Assembly (NCBI RefSeq): GCF_023167465.1
Contig: NZ_AP025698.1
Coordinates: 496,001 to 560,000, forward strand
Direction of reading: 5' to 3'
Origin: Methanothermobacter tenebrarum
GTDB lineage: Archaea; Methanobacteriota; Methanobacteria; Methanobacteriales; DSM-23052
DNA: 64,000 nt
Shown: positions 42,190-52,117 of the stretch, piece after piece
Position numbering within the stretch: position 1 is the stretch's first letter
How the letters are laid out: every line of letters begins with the position of its first letter
Translations under genes and position numbers: made by a program
Notes under the pieces: generated by a model
What the model was told of the DNA's origin: nothing
The model's input: the letters and a program-made list of their open reading frames with translations, nothing else
Database searches by the model: none

Positions 42190-43812
42190 ATGGCACAGTT
42201 AACTGGAGGACAACAACAACCAGTTCTTATCTTACCTGAAGGTACAAGTAGATACCTTGGAAGAGACGCCCAGAGAATGAACATACTAGCAGGTAAAGTA
42301 TTAGCAGAAACCGTTAGAACAACCCTAGGCCCTAAGGGAATGGATAAAATGCTCGTAGACTCCCTAGGGGATATAGTAGTGACAAATGATGGTGTCACAA
42401 TCCTAAAGGAGATGGACATAGAACACCCAGCCGCTAAAATGCTGGTAGAAGTTGCCAAAACCCAAGAAGACGAAGTAGGAGACGGGACAACAACAGCAGT
42501 CATAATAGCAGGCGACCTCCTCAAAAAGGCAGAAGAATTACTCGACATGGACATACACCCCACCATAATAGCAATGGGCTACAGGCAAGCAGCTAAAAAA
42601 GCCCAAGAAATCCTAGACTCCATAGCAATAAGCGCAAGCGACAGAGACACACTAATAAAAGTCGCCATGACAGCAATGACAGGAAAAGGAACAGAAAAAG
42701 CCAGAAAACCACTAGCTGAGCTTGTTGTGGACGCTGTTAAACAAGTAGAAGAAAATGGTGAAGTAGACAAAGACCACATAAAAATAGAAAAGAAAGAAGG
42801 TGGCAGCGTAGACGACTCAATGCTAGTCCAAGGAGTAATAATCGACAAGGAAAGAGTACACCCAGGCATGCCAAAAAAGGTTGAAAACGCCAAGATAGCA
42901 CTACTCAACTGTCCAATCGAAGTTAAAGAAACAGAAGTCGACGCCGAAATAAGAATCACAGACCCTTCACAGATGCAAGCCTTCATCGAACAAGAAGAAC
43001 AAATGATAAAGGACATGGTCGACAAGATAGTGAGCACAGGAGCCAACGTACTATTCTGCCAAAAGGGCATCGACGACCTAGCCCAACACTACCTAGCGAA
43101 AAATGACGTGCTCGCCGTCAGAAGAGTTAAAAAATCAGACATCGAAAAACTATCAAAGGCAACCGGTGCAAAAATAGTCACAAACATAGAAGACCTCAGT
43201 GAAGAAGACCTTGGAAATGCAGGAAAAGTTGTGGAGAAGAAAATCTCAGGAGAAGAGATGATATTCGTAGAAGAATGCAAAGAACCCAAAGCAGTCACCA
43301 TACTCGTAAGAGGATCCACAGAACACGTCGTAAGTGAAGTGGAAAGAGCCATCGAAGATGCTATTGGTGTTGTTTCAGCGACTGTTGAGGATGAGAAGGT
43401 TGTTGCTGGTGGTGGGGCTCCTGAGGTTGAGATTGCTAAAAGACTTAAGGATTATAGTGAGTCTGTTAGTGGTAGGGAGCAGTTGGCTGTTGCTGCTTTT
43501 GCAGAGGCTCTTGAGGTTGTTCCTAAGACTTTGGCTGAGAATGCCGGTCTTGACAGTATTGACACTCTCGTAGATTTAAGAGCAGCCCATGAAGAGTCAC
43601 CATACATGGGTTTAGATGTTTTCAAGGGTGAAGTAGTTGACATGAAAGAGGCAGGAGTGCTAGAACCACACAGAGTCAAAAGACAGGCCATACAATCAGC
43701 CGCAGAAGCAGCAGAGATGATACTAAGAATCGATGATGTCATAGCCGCCGCAGGTGAAGAAGGCGGAGAAGAAGAAGGAATGGAGGGCATGGGTGAAATG
43801 CCACCAATGTAA
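42190..43812 (+). CDS. Thermosome subunit (group II chaperonin)
   Basis: The 540-residue subunit assembles into a double-ring ATP-driven folding machine. It has GTSRYLGRDAQRMNILAG at the start, ATP-binding TLGPKGMDKMLVD, NDGVTILKEM, the GDGTTTAV motif, the VVAGGGAPEVEIAK nucleotide site and the Gly/Glu/Met-rich tail EEGMEGMGEMPPM. Most archaea have two related subunits; which paralogue this is cannot be decided here. From about 43355 to 43560 codon choice changes abruptly to T- and G-ending codons (see findings). A T-rich terminator (CCCTTTTTTATC, about 43825-43840) follows. Confidence 0.96.
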   Translation: MAQLTGGQQQPVLILPEGTSRYLGRDAQRMNILAGKVLAETVRTTLGPKGMDKMLVDSLGDIVVTNDGVTILKEMDIEHPAAKMLVEVAKTQEDEVGDGTTTAVIIAGDLLKKAEELLDMDIHPTIIAMGYRQAAKKAQEILDSIAISASDRDTLIKVAMTAMTGKGTEKARKPLAELVVDAVKQVEENGEVDKDHIKIEKKEGGSVDDSMLVQGVIIDKERVHPGMPKKVENAKIALLNCPIEVKETEVDAEIRITDPSQMQAFIEQEEQMIKDMVDKIVSTGANVLFCQKGIDDLAQHYLAKNDVLAVRRVKKSDIEKLSKATGAKIVTNIEDLSEEDLGNAGKVVEKKISGEEMIFVEECKEPKAVTILVRGSTEHVVSEVERAIEDAIGVVSATVEDEKVVAGGGAPEVEIAKRLKDYSESVSGREQLAVAAFAEALEVVPKTLAENAGLDSIDTLVDLRAAHEESPYMGLDVFKGEVVDMKEAGVLEPHRVKRQAIQSAAEAAEMILRIDDVIAAAGEEGGEEEGMEGMGEMPPM

Positions 43813-43840
43813 AAAAAAGTCCTCCAAATTTTCCCTTTTT

Positions 43841-44992
43841 TTATCTTGAAAGTATATGGACAACAGCTGTTCCACCAGTACCCCCTATATTATGTGTCAA
43901 TCCTATCTCCGCACCCTCTACTTGCCTTTTACCCGCTTCTCCCCTGAGTTGCCATACTATCTCCGCGGCTTGTGCTATTCCAGTTGCGCCAAGTGGATGA
44001 CCCCTCGCTTTAAGCCCGCCAGATGGGTTAAATGGAATCTCACCATCACGACGTGTTAAACCCTCTTCGAATGCGAGTCCGCCTTCACCTTTTTTGACAA
44101 ATCCAAGGTCTTCTATAGCGAGTATACCATTAATGCTGAAACAGTCATGGACCTCGATCACATCAACATCCTTTGGCTCTAGACCCGCTATTTTAAAGGC
44201 TTTTTTCGCCGCGTGTACAGTTGCGTCGATCCTTGTAATGTCTTTTCTGTCATGTAATGCTATTGTCCCTGAAGCGTGTGCCGAAGCCTTCACATAGACT
44301 GGTGTGTCAGTGTATTCCTTTGCCTTTTCAGCTGGACATAATATTATGGCGGATGCACCGTCAGATATGGGGGAACAATCAAGCAATCTCAGCGGACTTG
44401 CAACCATACTAGAACCTAGAACCTGTTCTACTGTGACCTCCATTGGAAAATGGGCTTTCGGATTCCTAGCAGCATTTTCATGATTTATAACTGATACCAT
44501 TGCAAGTTGTTCTCTTGTTGTCCCATACTCGTACATGTGGCGACGGGCCATCATAGCATAAAGTGAAGGGAATGTAACCCCTTGTTGTGCTTCCCATTCC
44601 TGGTCGGATGCTGTTGCTATTGCAGGGGTTGGATCAACGACATCTGTCATCTTTTCAACTCCACCTACGAGTACCATATCATGGTAGCCGGAGGCTATGG
44701 CCATTATACCACTTCTGAGGGCGAGACCCCCTGATGCGCAGGCAGCCTCCACCCTAGTGGCTGGTATGGGTGTGAGTCCCGCGTGGTCTGCTATTAGGGA
44801 GGCTATGTGCTCTTGTTTGATGAATAGTCCTGCTGACATGTTCCCAATGTACATTGCCTCTAGGTCGGCTCCTCCAATCCCCGCGTCTTCAATAGCTTCT
44901 AATCCCGCCTTCGTGATAAGGTCCCTGAATGATATGTCCCATAATTCGCCGAATTTTGTCTGTGATACTCCGATAATCGCAACATCTCTCAT
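43841..44992 (-). CDS. Thiolase family acetyl-CoA C-acetyltransferase (mevalonate pathway)
   Basis: Makes acetoacetyl-CoA for the mevalonate route to isoprenoid lipids. The 383-residue protein has the nucleophilic cysteine in TRVEAACASGGLALRSG, VGGVEKMTDV, EVHDCFSINGILAIEDL, and the C-terminal NPSGGLKARGHPLGATG histidine motif. It follows the HMG-CoA synthase gene by 11 bp on the same strand. The small DUF35 zinc protein that usually completes this archaeal complex is not between or beside them in this window. Confidence 0.92.
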   Translation of the reverse strand: MRDVAIIGVSQTKFGELWDISFRDLITKAGLEAIEDAGIGGADLEAMYIGNMSAGLFIKQEHIASLIADHAGLTPIPATRVEAACASGGLALRSGIMAIASGYHDMVLVGGVEKMTDVVDPTPAIATASDQEWEAQQGVTFPSLYAMMARRHMYEYGTTREQLAMVSVINHENAARNPKAHFPMEVTVEQVLGSSMVASPLRLLDCSPISDGASAIILCPAEKAKEYTDTPVYVKASAHASGTIALHDRKDITRIDATVHAAKKAFKIAGLEPKDVDVIEVHDCFSINGILAIEDLGFVKKGEGGLAFEEGLTRRDGEIPFNPSGGLKARGHPLGATGIAQAAEIVWQLRGEAGKRQVEGAEIGLTHNIGGTGGTAVVHILSR

Positions 44993-45003
44993 ACTCCATC
45001 ACC

Positions 45004-46050
45004 TTAGGCCATTTTGAGTTTTTCTTTGAATTTTGCATATAATGCATAGTTGACGTACTTTTTTTCTTTGATCATTTCCCGGACTTTTGGTGCCAGTTCT
45101 CTTTTCTCTTCTATTCCATCTTCTACTCTGATTATGAAAGCGTCGCTTCCTGCGCCGGAACCATAGGATACTGCTAATATTAGGTCTCCCGGTTTTGCCA
45201 TGTCTAGTGTTGCTGCGAGTCCAATGGGTGTTGCACCCGAATAGGTGTTACCTATCTTAGGGGTTAAAAGTCCTGGTTTTACCTGTTCTGTTTTGAAGCC
45301 TAACTTTTTAGCTGCTTTAAGGTAGAATTTACCATTGGGTTGATGGAATACAGCATAATCAAAATCAGATGCTTTAAGACCTTCTTTTTTCATTATGTTT
45401 TTTGCGGCGGAGATCACATGTTTGAAGTATGCGGGTTCTCCTGTGAATCTGCCACCGTGGCGTGGGTATGGCATGCCTTCTCTCCTATAAAAATCGGGTG
45501 TGTCAGTTGTGAAACTATAGGTAGCTTCTATATCTGCTATTAGGTTTTTTTCTCCTATGATGTATGCTGCGCCTCCTGCTGATGCAGTATATTCTAGGGC
45601 GTCACCTGGCGCTCCCTGGGCGGTGTCGGCTCCTATTGCAAGACCATAATCTATTATCCCAGCGTCCACCAAACCCAAACATGCTTGCATCCCAGCTGTA
45701 CCCGCCTTGCATGCGAATTCAAGGTCGGCTGCTGTTAGTTGTGGTGTTGCCCCGATGGCTTCGGCCACTATTGTTGCGGTTGGCTTAACAGCATATGGGT
45801 GCGATTCCGAGCCCACATATATTGCTTCTATCCTATCCGGGCTTATTTGACCCCTTTTCAGAGCATGCCTTGCAGCTTCCACGGATATTGTCGCAGTATC
45901 CTCATCAGGGGCTGGTACAGATTTTTCCTCGACTATCAAGCCCCTCATGATAGTCTGGGGGTCGTCTCCCCAGACCTTTGCTATTTCTTCAATTTTTATC
46001 CGATATAATGGGATGTAAACCCCATATCCAACGATCCCAGCCATGAACAT
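45004..46050 (-). CDS. Hydroxymethylglutaryl-CoA synthase
   Basis: Condenses acetoacetyl-CoA with acetyl-CoA to HMG-CoA. About 348 residues with AGIVGYGVYIPLYRIKIEEIAKVWG, the Glu region SVPAPDEDTATISVEAAR, catalytic cysteine in AADLEFACKAGTAGMQACLG, and the histidine in DYAVFHQPNGKF. Archaeal type, shorter than eukaryotic. ATG codons at 46050 and 46044 both follow GAGGTTGTG; the longer open frame upstream is not conserved. It forms a two-gene unit with the thiolase, and channelling between them is known for related archaeal enzymes. Confidence 0.93.
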   Translation of the reverse strand: MFMAGIVGYGVYIPLYRIKIEEIAKVWGDDPQTIMRGLIVEEKSVPAPDEDTATISVEAARHALKRGQISPDRIEAIYVGSESHPYAVKPTATIVAEAIGATPQLTAADLEFACKAGTAGMQACLGLVDAGIIDYGLAIGADTAQGAPGDALEYTASAGGAAYIIGEKNLIADIEATYSFTTDTPDFYRREGMPYPRHGGRFTGEPAYFKHVISAAKNIMKKEGLKASDFDYAVFHQPNGKFYLKAAKKLGFKTEQVKPGLLTPKIGNTYSGATPIGLAATLDMAKPGDLILAVSYGSGAGSDAFIIRVEDGIEEKRELAPKVREMIKEKKYVNYALYAKFKEKLKMA

Positions 46051-46214
46051 CACAACCTCTTCTTCATAGATAAAAAAATTCTCCCATCCAAAAATTTGAG
46101 ATATCAAGATTTTATTTTAACATTCCCTTATAAGCTTATAAACTTTTTTTCTCCCAAGTTTTCAGGGTAATAGCAAGAAGAAAAAATTTTAATCATTGTA
46201 GAAAACGAGTACAT

Positions 46215-46365
<151 letters not shown>

Positions 46366-46445
46366 AATTTCACTGTAGACTATTATCAAATATAATATAT
46401 AAAATTTTTGATCAGAATCAATATTATCCTAGAAGGTAGTTCATA

Positions 46446-47186
46446 ATGTCGATTCGAGGACTGGATCAGAGATTCTGGGAAGTGGACATGCTCCGGGGAA
46501 TTGCAGTTTTAATGATGATAACATTCCACTTGTTATTCGACTTGAACTATCTAGGGATTGTATCATTTAACATCCAAGGAGGGCCTTTATGGTTTTTTGG
46601 GAGGTTAACAGCCTTCATTTTCATATTCCTTGTTGGGGCATCCCTTAAGCTCAGTTATATGCGGACAGTCCTAATAGGATACCATGGAAGATTACTTTTC
46701 AAGTATGTTAGAAGAGGATTGAGGATACTATTATATGCTTTTGTTATCACAATTGTAACCTGGCTGCTGATTGGTAGTGGATATATCATATTCGGGGTTT
46801 TACATTTTATAGGGGTTGCCATAATACTCGGATATCCCCTCTTACGCTATGAAAGGTTAAACCTTTTAGTTGGCCTCTTATTCATAGTCATTGGCATTTT
46901 TCTATTAAATCAAAGGTTTGATGTTGGTTACCTGTTCTGGCTTGGTATAATCCCAAGAGATTTCTATAGCCTCGACTATTTCCCAATCCTACCCTGGATG
47001 GGAGTGGTATCACTTGGAATATACGCTGCTGGGAAACTATACAGAGACTATAAAAGAAGATTCCCTATAAAGGATCTTTCAAGGAGTAGAATCATAAAAT
47101 CTCTAGTATTACTTGGGAGACATTCTCTATTCATATATTTCATCCATCAGCCCATTATCCTAGGCTTTCTCCTCCTAGTATATTAG
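46446..47186 (+). CDS. DUF1624 / heparan-glucosaminide acetyltransferase-like membrane protein
   Basis: A 246-residue protein with about seven membrane helices. The N-terminal RFWEVDMLRGIAVLMMITFHLLFDL is the DUF1624/OpgC-like acyltransferase signature with a helix-1 histidine; FGVLHFIGVAIILGYPLL and ILPWMGVVSLGIYAAGKL are also typical. The C-terminal SLFIYFIHQPIILG contains a second conserved histidine. It may move acyl groups to extracellular sugars; substrate unknown. It overlaps the uvrA stop by 4 bp, convergently. Confidence 0.85.
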   Translation: MSIRGLDQRFWEVDMLRGIAVLMMITFHLLFDLNYLGIVSFNIQGGPLWFFGRLTAFIFIFLVGASLKLSYMRTVLIGYHGRLLFKYVRRGLRILLYAFVITIVTWLLIGSGYIIFGVLHFIGVAIILGYPLLRYERLNLLVGLLFIVIGIFLLNQRFDVGYLFWLGIIPRDFYSLDYFPILPWMGVVSLGIYAAGKLYRDYKRRFPIKDLSRSRIIKSLVLLGRHSLFIYFIHQPIILGFLLLVY

Positions 47187-50059
47187 CCGCCATTTTTGAC
47201 CTTGTCAAATCCAAAGACCTTTGCCTCAAATGGGGCCTTTGAAGATTCTATCACCCTTTTTAGGAACATTCCAGTGTATGTTCCAGATTCAGCAACCTCT
47301 TCGGGCGTCCCCTCCGCAACTATCCTACCACCCTCTTCACCACCCTCGGGGCCGAGATCTATTATATGATCCGCCATCTTAATAACATCGAGGTTATGTT
47401 CTATGACCACCACAGTATTCCCGGCATCTACAAGACGGTTTAACACGTCTAGAAGCTTTTTTATATCATCGAAGTGTAAGCCTGTTGTGGGCTCATCCAG
47501 GATATAGAGTGTCTTGCCAGTGCTTCTCTTGCTTAGTTCCCTTGCAAGTTTAACCCTCTGGGCTTCACCACCAGATAATGTTGTTGCAGGTTGCCCCAAT
47601 TTTATATAACCTAGGCCAACATCATACAATGTTTGGAGTTTATTCTTGACTGATGGTATGTTATGGAAGAAATCTAATGCTTCCTCCACGGTCATTTCAA
47701 GTATCTCGGCAATATTCTTGCCCTTGTATCTGATTTGTAACGTTTCTTCATTGTATCTTTTACCTTTACACACTTCACATGGGATGTAAACATCTGCTAG
47801 GAAATGCATTTCTATTTTTATGATACCATCACCGTTACAGGCCTCGCATCTACCACCCTTAACGTTGAAACTGAACCTGCCCGGCTTGTATCCCCTTTTT
47901 TTCGCCTCGGGTGTCTGGGCGAAGAGTTCTCTTATATGTGTGAATACTCCAGTATATGTTGCGGGATTAGAACGGGGTGTGCGTCCAATAGGGGACTGGT
48001 CTATTATAACAACCTTGTCTAGGTAATGTACACCCTCTATGTCCTTGTGTTTACCAGGGTTCATGTGCTTGTTGTTCAGTCTCTGATAGAGGCCCTTGTA
48101 GAGGATCTCATTTACTAGGGTGCTCTTACCAGAACCTGAAACCCCCGTAACACATGTGAATACCCCTAATGGTATTTTAACGTCGATATTTTTCAAATTG
48201 TTTTCACTAGCCCCCTTTATGGTGATGTATTTGCTTTTAGGTCTCCTTTTCGGGGGTGTTGGTATTGTTTTTCGGCCTGATAGGTATGCTCCTGTCAGAG
48301 AATCCTTGTTTTCTATTATATCCCCTGGCGTTCCTGTTGCTACTATCCGCCCTCCATGTTCACCCGCCCCAGGACCGATATCAACGATATAATCAGCGGA
48401 TAGTATGGTTTCAGGGTCGTGTTCAACTACTATTAGGGTGTTCCCGAGGTCTCTGAGTTTTTTGAGGGTGTTGATTAATCTAATGTTGTCCCTTTGGTGG
48501 AGGCCTATGGTCGGCTCATCCAGGATGTAGAGCACTCCCACGAGCCTTGAACCTATCTGTGTGGCAAGTCTGATCCTCTGGGCCTCCCCACCTGCGAGGG
48601 TCCCCGATGACCTGCTTAATGTCAAATATTCTAATCCCACATCTACTAGGAACTTTAAACGTTCTTTTATCTCCCTTAGAACGTCCTTGGCAATCTGTTC
48701 TTCCCTGGGTGTTAGTTTAAGTTTTTTGAAAAATTCCAAGGCGTCTTTAATTGACATTTCAGTTATTTCGTGGATTGATTTCCCATTGATGGTTACTGCA
48801 AGACTCTCTGGGCGGAGTCTGCTACCACCACATGCAGGGCAGGGTCTGTTGCCCATGAATCCTCCAATGTATCTTCTCATGTAATTGGATCTGGTCTCTA
48901 GGTATATTCTCTCCAGGCGGGGGATAACACCTTCAAATCTTCTATTGACGCGATATTTCCTATTCTTTCTCTTGAATACGAATTGTATCCTATCATCGGA
49001 TCCGTATAATATAATGTTCTGATATTCTGGGTTGAGGTCTTTGAATGGTGTGTCCATGCTGAAGCCATAATCTTTGGCCACCGCCTCGAGCATCTGATAA
49101 TAATAGTTTTCCTTTTTGAGGGATTTGCTCCATGGTATGATGGCTCCCTGGTTTAATGAAAGTTCTGGTTTTGGGACTACAAGGTCAGGGTCTATCTCGA
49201 GTTTGCTTCCGAGGCCGTTACATTCTGGGCAGGCTCTATGTGGACTGTTGAATGAAAACATCCTAGGACTGATCTCTTCGAAGTTTACCCCACAGTCTGT
49301 GCATGCGAAGTGTTCGCTGAAAACCTTTTCCTCGGCCCTGTCAGGGTATAGGATCGTGAGGGTGCCTTCACCCAATTCCAGGCTTGTTTCAATGGAATCT
49401 GCTAGTCTTTTTCTGAAGTTTGTATTTGAGCGTATTATTAGCCTGTCCACCACAACCTCTATTGTATGCTTACGGTTCTTTTCAAGGTCTAAGTCTTCCT
49501 CCAGGCTGTGTATTTCACCGTCTACTCGGATCCTCCCATAACCGTCCTTTTTGAGTTTTTCCAAGACTTTTTTATGTTCTCCTTTCCTGTCCTTTATGAT
49601 TGGAGCTAGGATGTAGACTCTCGCACCCTCTTCTTCTAATATCCTGTTAACTATCTGGGTGGAGGTTTGTTGTGAAATCTTCTTCCCGCAGATGTAACAG
49701 TGTGGTTTACCTATACGTGCAAAAAGTAACCTAAGATAATCGTATATTTCTGTTATTGTCCCCACCGTGGATCTTGGGTTCATCTTGGTTGCTTTCTGGT
49801 CTATAGATATTGCAGGGGATAAGCCCTCAATGTAGTCCACGTCTGGCTTTTTCATCTGGCCCAGGAATTGCCTTGCATAAGCTGATAGAGATTCAACGTA
49901 TCTTCGCTGCCCTTCTGCGTATATGGTGTCGAATGCGAGTGATGATTTCCCTGATCCGCTTATCCCTGTTATGACAATAAATTTGTCCCTTGGGAGTTTG
50001 AGGTTTATATTTTGGAGGTTATGCTCCCTGGCACCCTTAATCATGATACTATCTGCCAT
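47183..50059 (-). CDS. uvrA: Excinuclease ABC subunit A
   Basis: Damage-sensing ATPase of bacterial-type nucleotide excision repair. The 958-residue protein has two ABC modules: Walker A GISGSGKSSLAFDT and GVSGSGKSTLVNEI; signatures LSRSSGTLAGGEAQRIRLA and TTLSGGEAQRVKLA; Walker B VLYILDEPTIGLHQRD and TLYILDEPTTGLHFDD. Zinc motifs CYICGKK, CTDCG/CPECNGLG and CEACNGDG/CEVCKGKRY are complete. Length is normal. It follows uvrB by 3 bp. Bacterial UvrABC in this archaeal lineage is best explained by old horizontal transfer; codon use looks like the host. Confidence 0.97.
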   Translation of the reverse strand: MADSIMIKGAREHNLQNINLKLPRDKFIVITGISGSGKSSLAFDTIYAEGQRRYVESLSAYARQFLGQMKKPDVDYIEGLSPAISIDQKATKMNPRSTVGTITEIYDYLRLLFARIGKPHCYICGKKISQQTSTQIVNRILEEEGARVYILAPIIKDRKGEHKKVLEKLKKDGYGRIRVDGEIHSLEEDLDLEKNRKHTIEVVVDRLIIRSNTNFRKRLADSIETSLELGEGTLTILYPDRAEEKVFSEHFACTDCGVNFEEISPRMFSFNSPHRACPECNGLGSKLEIDPDLVVPKPELSLNQGAIIPWSKSLKKENYYYQMLEAVAKDYGFSMDTPFKDLNPEYQNIILYGSDDRIQFVFKRKNRKYRVNRRFEGVIPRLERIYLETRSNYMRRYIGGFMGNRPCPACGGSRLRPESLAVTINGKSIHEITEMSIKDALEFFKKLKLTPREEQIAKDVLREIKERLKFLVDVGLEYLTLSRSSGTLAGGEAQRIRLATQIGSRLVGVLYILDEPTIGLHQRDNIRLINTLKKLRDLGNTLIVVEHDPETILSADYIVDIGPGAGEHGGRIVATGTPGDIIENKDSLTGAYLSGRKTIPTPPKRRPKSKYITIKGASENNLKNIDVKIPLGVFTCVTGVSGSGKSTLVNEILYKGLYQRLNNKHMNPGKHKDIEGVHYLDKVVIIDQSPIGRTPRSNPATYTGVFTHIRELFAQTPEAKKRGYKPGRFSFNVKGGRCEACNGDGIIKIEMHFLADVYIPCEVCKGKRYNEETLQIRYKGKNIAEILEMTVEEALDFFHNIPSVKNKLQTLYDVGLGYIKLGQPATTLSGGEAQRVKLARELSKRSTGKTLYILDEPTTGLHFDDIKKLLDVLNRLVDAGNTVVVIEHNLDVIKMADHIIDLGPEGGEEGGRIVAEGTPEEVAESGTYTGMFLKRVIESSKAPFEAKVFGFDKVKNGG

Positions 50060-50062
50060 CTT

Positions 50063-52012
50063 TTACCCCTTCATATTATCTCCTTTAAGGGCCAGTATCT
50101 GGTCCCTTATTGCGGCTGCTTTTTCAAATTCTAGGTTTGATGCGGCCTCTTTCATCTCCTCTTCAAGGTCTCTTATTATAAGTTTCAGCTCATCCTCCGG
50201 AAGTTCCATAAGATCTTCCACCTTTATCTTCTCCTTCTTGGCTTTAAGGCTCCTCTTAGCACCCTTTGGGGTTATGCCATGTTTCTTGTTATATTCAAGT
50301 TGCATTTCCCTCCTCCTGTTGGTGGTTTCAACCGCGGCCCTTACCGAGTCTGTGAGTTTATCAGCATAGAGTATGACTTCGCCCCTGACATGGCGGGCTG
50401 CCCTGCCAATTGTTTGTATTAAAGATGTTTCAGATCTTAGGAAGCCTTCCTTGTCAGCGTCTAGGACAGCTACTAGGGAAACTTCCGGCAGGTCTAATCC
50501 TTCCCTTAATAGGTTGACTCCGATGAGGCAATGGAATTCTCCCATGCGGAGGTCGTTGATGATATCAACCCTTTCAAGAGTGTCTATCTCAGAGTGGAGG
50601 TATCTTACCTTGACACCCATTTTTGAATAGTAGTCTGTGAGGTCTTCAGCCATCCTCTTTGTAAGTGTGGTTACAAGGACGCGTTCACCTCTTTTAATGC
50701 GATGGTTTATCTCCTCGAGGAGGTTATCAACTTGTCCCTGGACTGGTCTTACTATAACCTTAGGGTCTACGAGTCCTGTGGGTCTTATTATCTGTTCAAC
50801 AACCCTTTGACTCTTTGAAAGCTCATATGCCCCGGGGGTGGCTGAAACGTATATTACCTGGTTTATGCTCTCCTGGAATTCCTCGAATTTTAGTGGGCGG
50901 TTTTCCAGTGCTGAGGGTAATCTGAAACCATATTCAATGAGTGTTTCTTTACGTGATCTGTCACCCCTATACATTCCCCTTATTTGTGGTATTGTGACAT
51001 GTGACTCGTCTATAACTGTTAGAAAATCATCTGGGAAATAATCGAGTAGTGTATAGGGTTTCTCACCCCAGTCACGCCCGCTAAGGTGTAGGGAATAATT
51101 CTCAATACCTGGACAATAGCCCATCTCCTCTAACATTTCAATGTCAAACCTCGTGCGCTGTTCGAGCCTCTGGGCTTCTAAAAGTTTTCCCCGGTCCCTC
51201 AGCTCCCCCAGCCTTTCTTTAAGTTCCTCTTCTATGGATTCTATAGCTTTTTCCATACGATCCTCTGATATTATGAAATGTTTGGCCGGGAATATGACTA
51301 TCTTATCTAGGTTTTTTATCCTCTCACCCCTAGTGGGGTGTATGAATGATATTGAATCTATTTCATCTCCAAAGAATTCTATGCGTATTGGAGGCATTCC
51401 ATGGACAGGGTTAACCTCCAATATATCCCCCCGGACCCTGAACTGTCCCCTGTCAAATTCTATATCATTCCTCTCATATTGCATGTGCACAAGCTCTGAC
51501 AGGACCTCCTCCCTATCCATGTAGGCTCCAACCTGGAGAGAAAGTGCAGATTCCCCATAATCCCATGGAGCCCCTATACCATAAATGCAGGAGACACTGG
51601 AGACCACGATAACATCATCCCTCGTAAGGAGGGACTGCGTCGTGGAATGTCTCATCAAATCTATCTCCTCGTTTATTGAAGTCTCCTTGTCTATGTAGGT
51701 GTCTGTTTGGGGGATGTAAGCCTCTGGCTGATAATAATCATAATAGCTTACAAAATATTCCACAGCATTATCCGGGAAAAACTCCCTAAACTCCTCATAT
51801 AATTGGGCGGCCAAGGTCTTATTATGGGAAATAACAAGGGTTGGCCTTTGAACCTCCTCTATAACATTTGCTATAGTGAATGTTTTACCAGAGCCCGTGA
51901 CCCCAAGGAGCGTCTGTTCCCTTAAACCCTCATTTATCCCATCAACTAATGCCCTGATAGCCTTGGGCTGATCTCCCCCGGGCTTGAAATCTGATTCTAA
52001 TCTGAATTTCAT
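50063..52012 (-). CDS. uvrB: Excinuclease ABC subunit B
   Basis: Helicase-like subunit that verifies damage and recruits UvrC. About 649 residues: FRLESDFKPGGDQPKAIRAL, Walker A LLGVTGSGKTFTIANV, the beta-hairpin region with YYDYYQPEAYIPQTDTYIDKE, DEXX box TVIDESH, helicase motif VI QTIGRAARHVRG, and a C-terminal UVR motif (EEEMKEAASNLEFEKAAAIRDQI) that pairs with the one in UvrC. ATG at 52012 or 52015 follows GTGAT. Divergent from uvrC across about 100 bp. Confidence 0.97.
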   Translation of the reverse strand: MKFRLESDFKPGGDQPKAIRALVDGINEGLREQTLLGVTGSGKTFTIANVIEEVQRPTLVISHNKTLAAQLYEEFREFFPDNAVEYFVSYYDYYQPEAYIPQTDTYIDKETSINEEIDLMRHSTTQSLLTRDDVIVVSSVSCIYGIGAPWDYGESALSLQVGAYMDREEVLSELVHMQYERNDIEFDRGQFRVRGDILEVNPVHGMPPIRIEFFGDEIDSISFIHPTRGERIKNLDKIVIFPAKHFIISEDRMEKAIESIEEELKERLGELRDRGKLLEAQRLEQRTRFDIEMLEEMGYCPGIENYSLHLSGRDWGEKPYTLLDYFPDDFLTVIDESHVTIPQIRGMYRGDRSRKETLIEYGFRLPSALENRPLKFEEFQESINQVIYVSATPGAYELSKSQRVVEQIIRPTGLVDPKVIVRPVQGQVDNLLEEINHRIKRGERVLVTTLTKRMAEDLTDYYSKMGVKVRYLHSEIDTLERVDIINDLRMGEFHCLIGVNLLREGLDLPEVSLVAVLDADKEGFLRSETSLIQTIGRAARHVRGEVILYADKLTDSVRAAVETTNRRREMQLEYNKKHGITPKGAKRSLKAKKEKIKVEDLMELPEDELKLIIRDLEEEMKEAASNLEFEKAAAIRDQILALKGDNMKG

Positions 52013-52117
52013 CATCAATCACTGACAAAAACCCGAAAATATACTAAAAAAAGTATATTCACAGTATCATATATAATACTATGGGGAGTTGGTTTTCAAA
52101 TTCAGAGGGGATTATAA
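52013..52117. promoter_or_regulatory. Divergent uvrB / uvrC control region
   Basis: An AT-rich 105-bp gap. AGTATATTC and CATATATAATACT blocks (about 52050-52080) provide TATA-like sequence for both directions. GAGGGG lies before the TTG of uvrC. No DNA-damage operator was recognised. Confidence 0.45.

Noticed and set aside
49116..49541. 141-residue plus-strand ORF inside uvrA
   Set aside because: Antisense shadow of the highly conserved uvrA reading frame.
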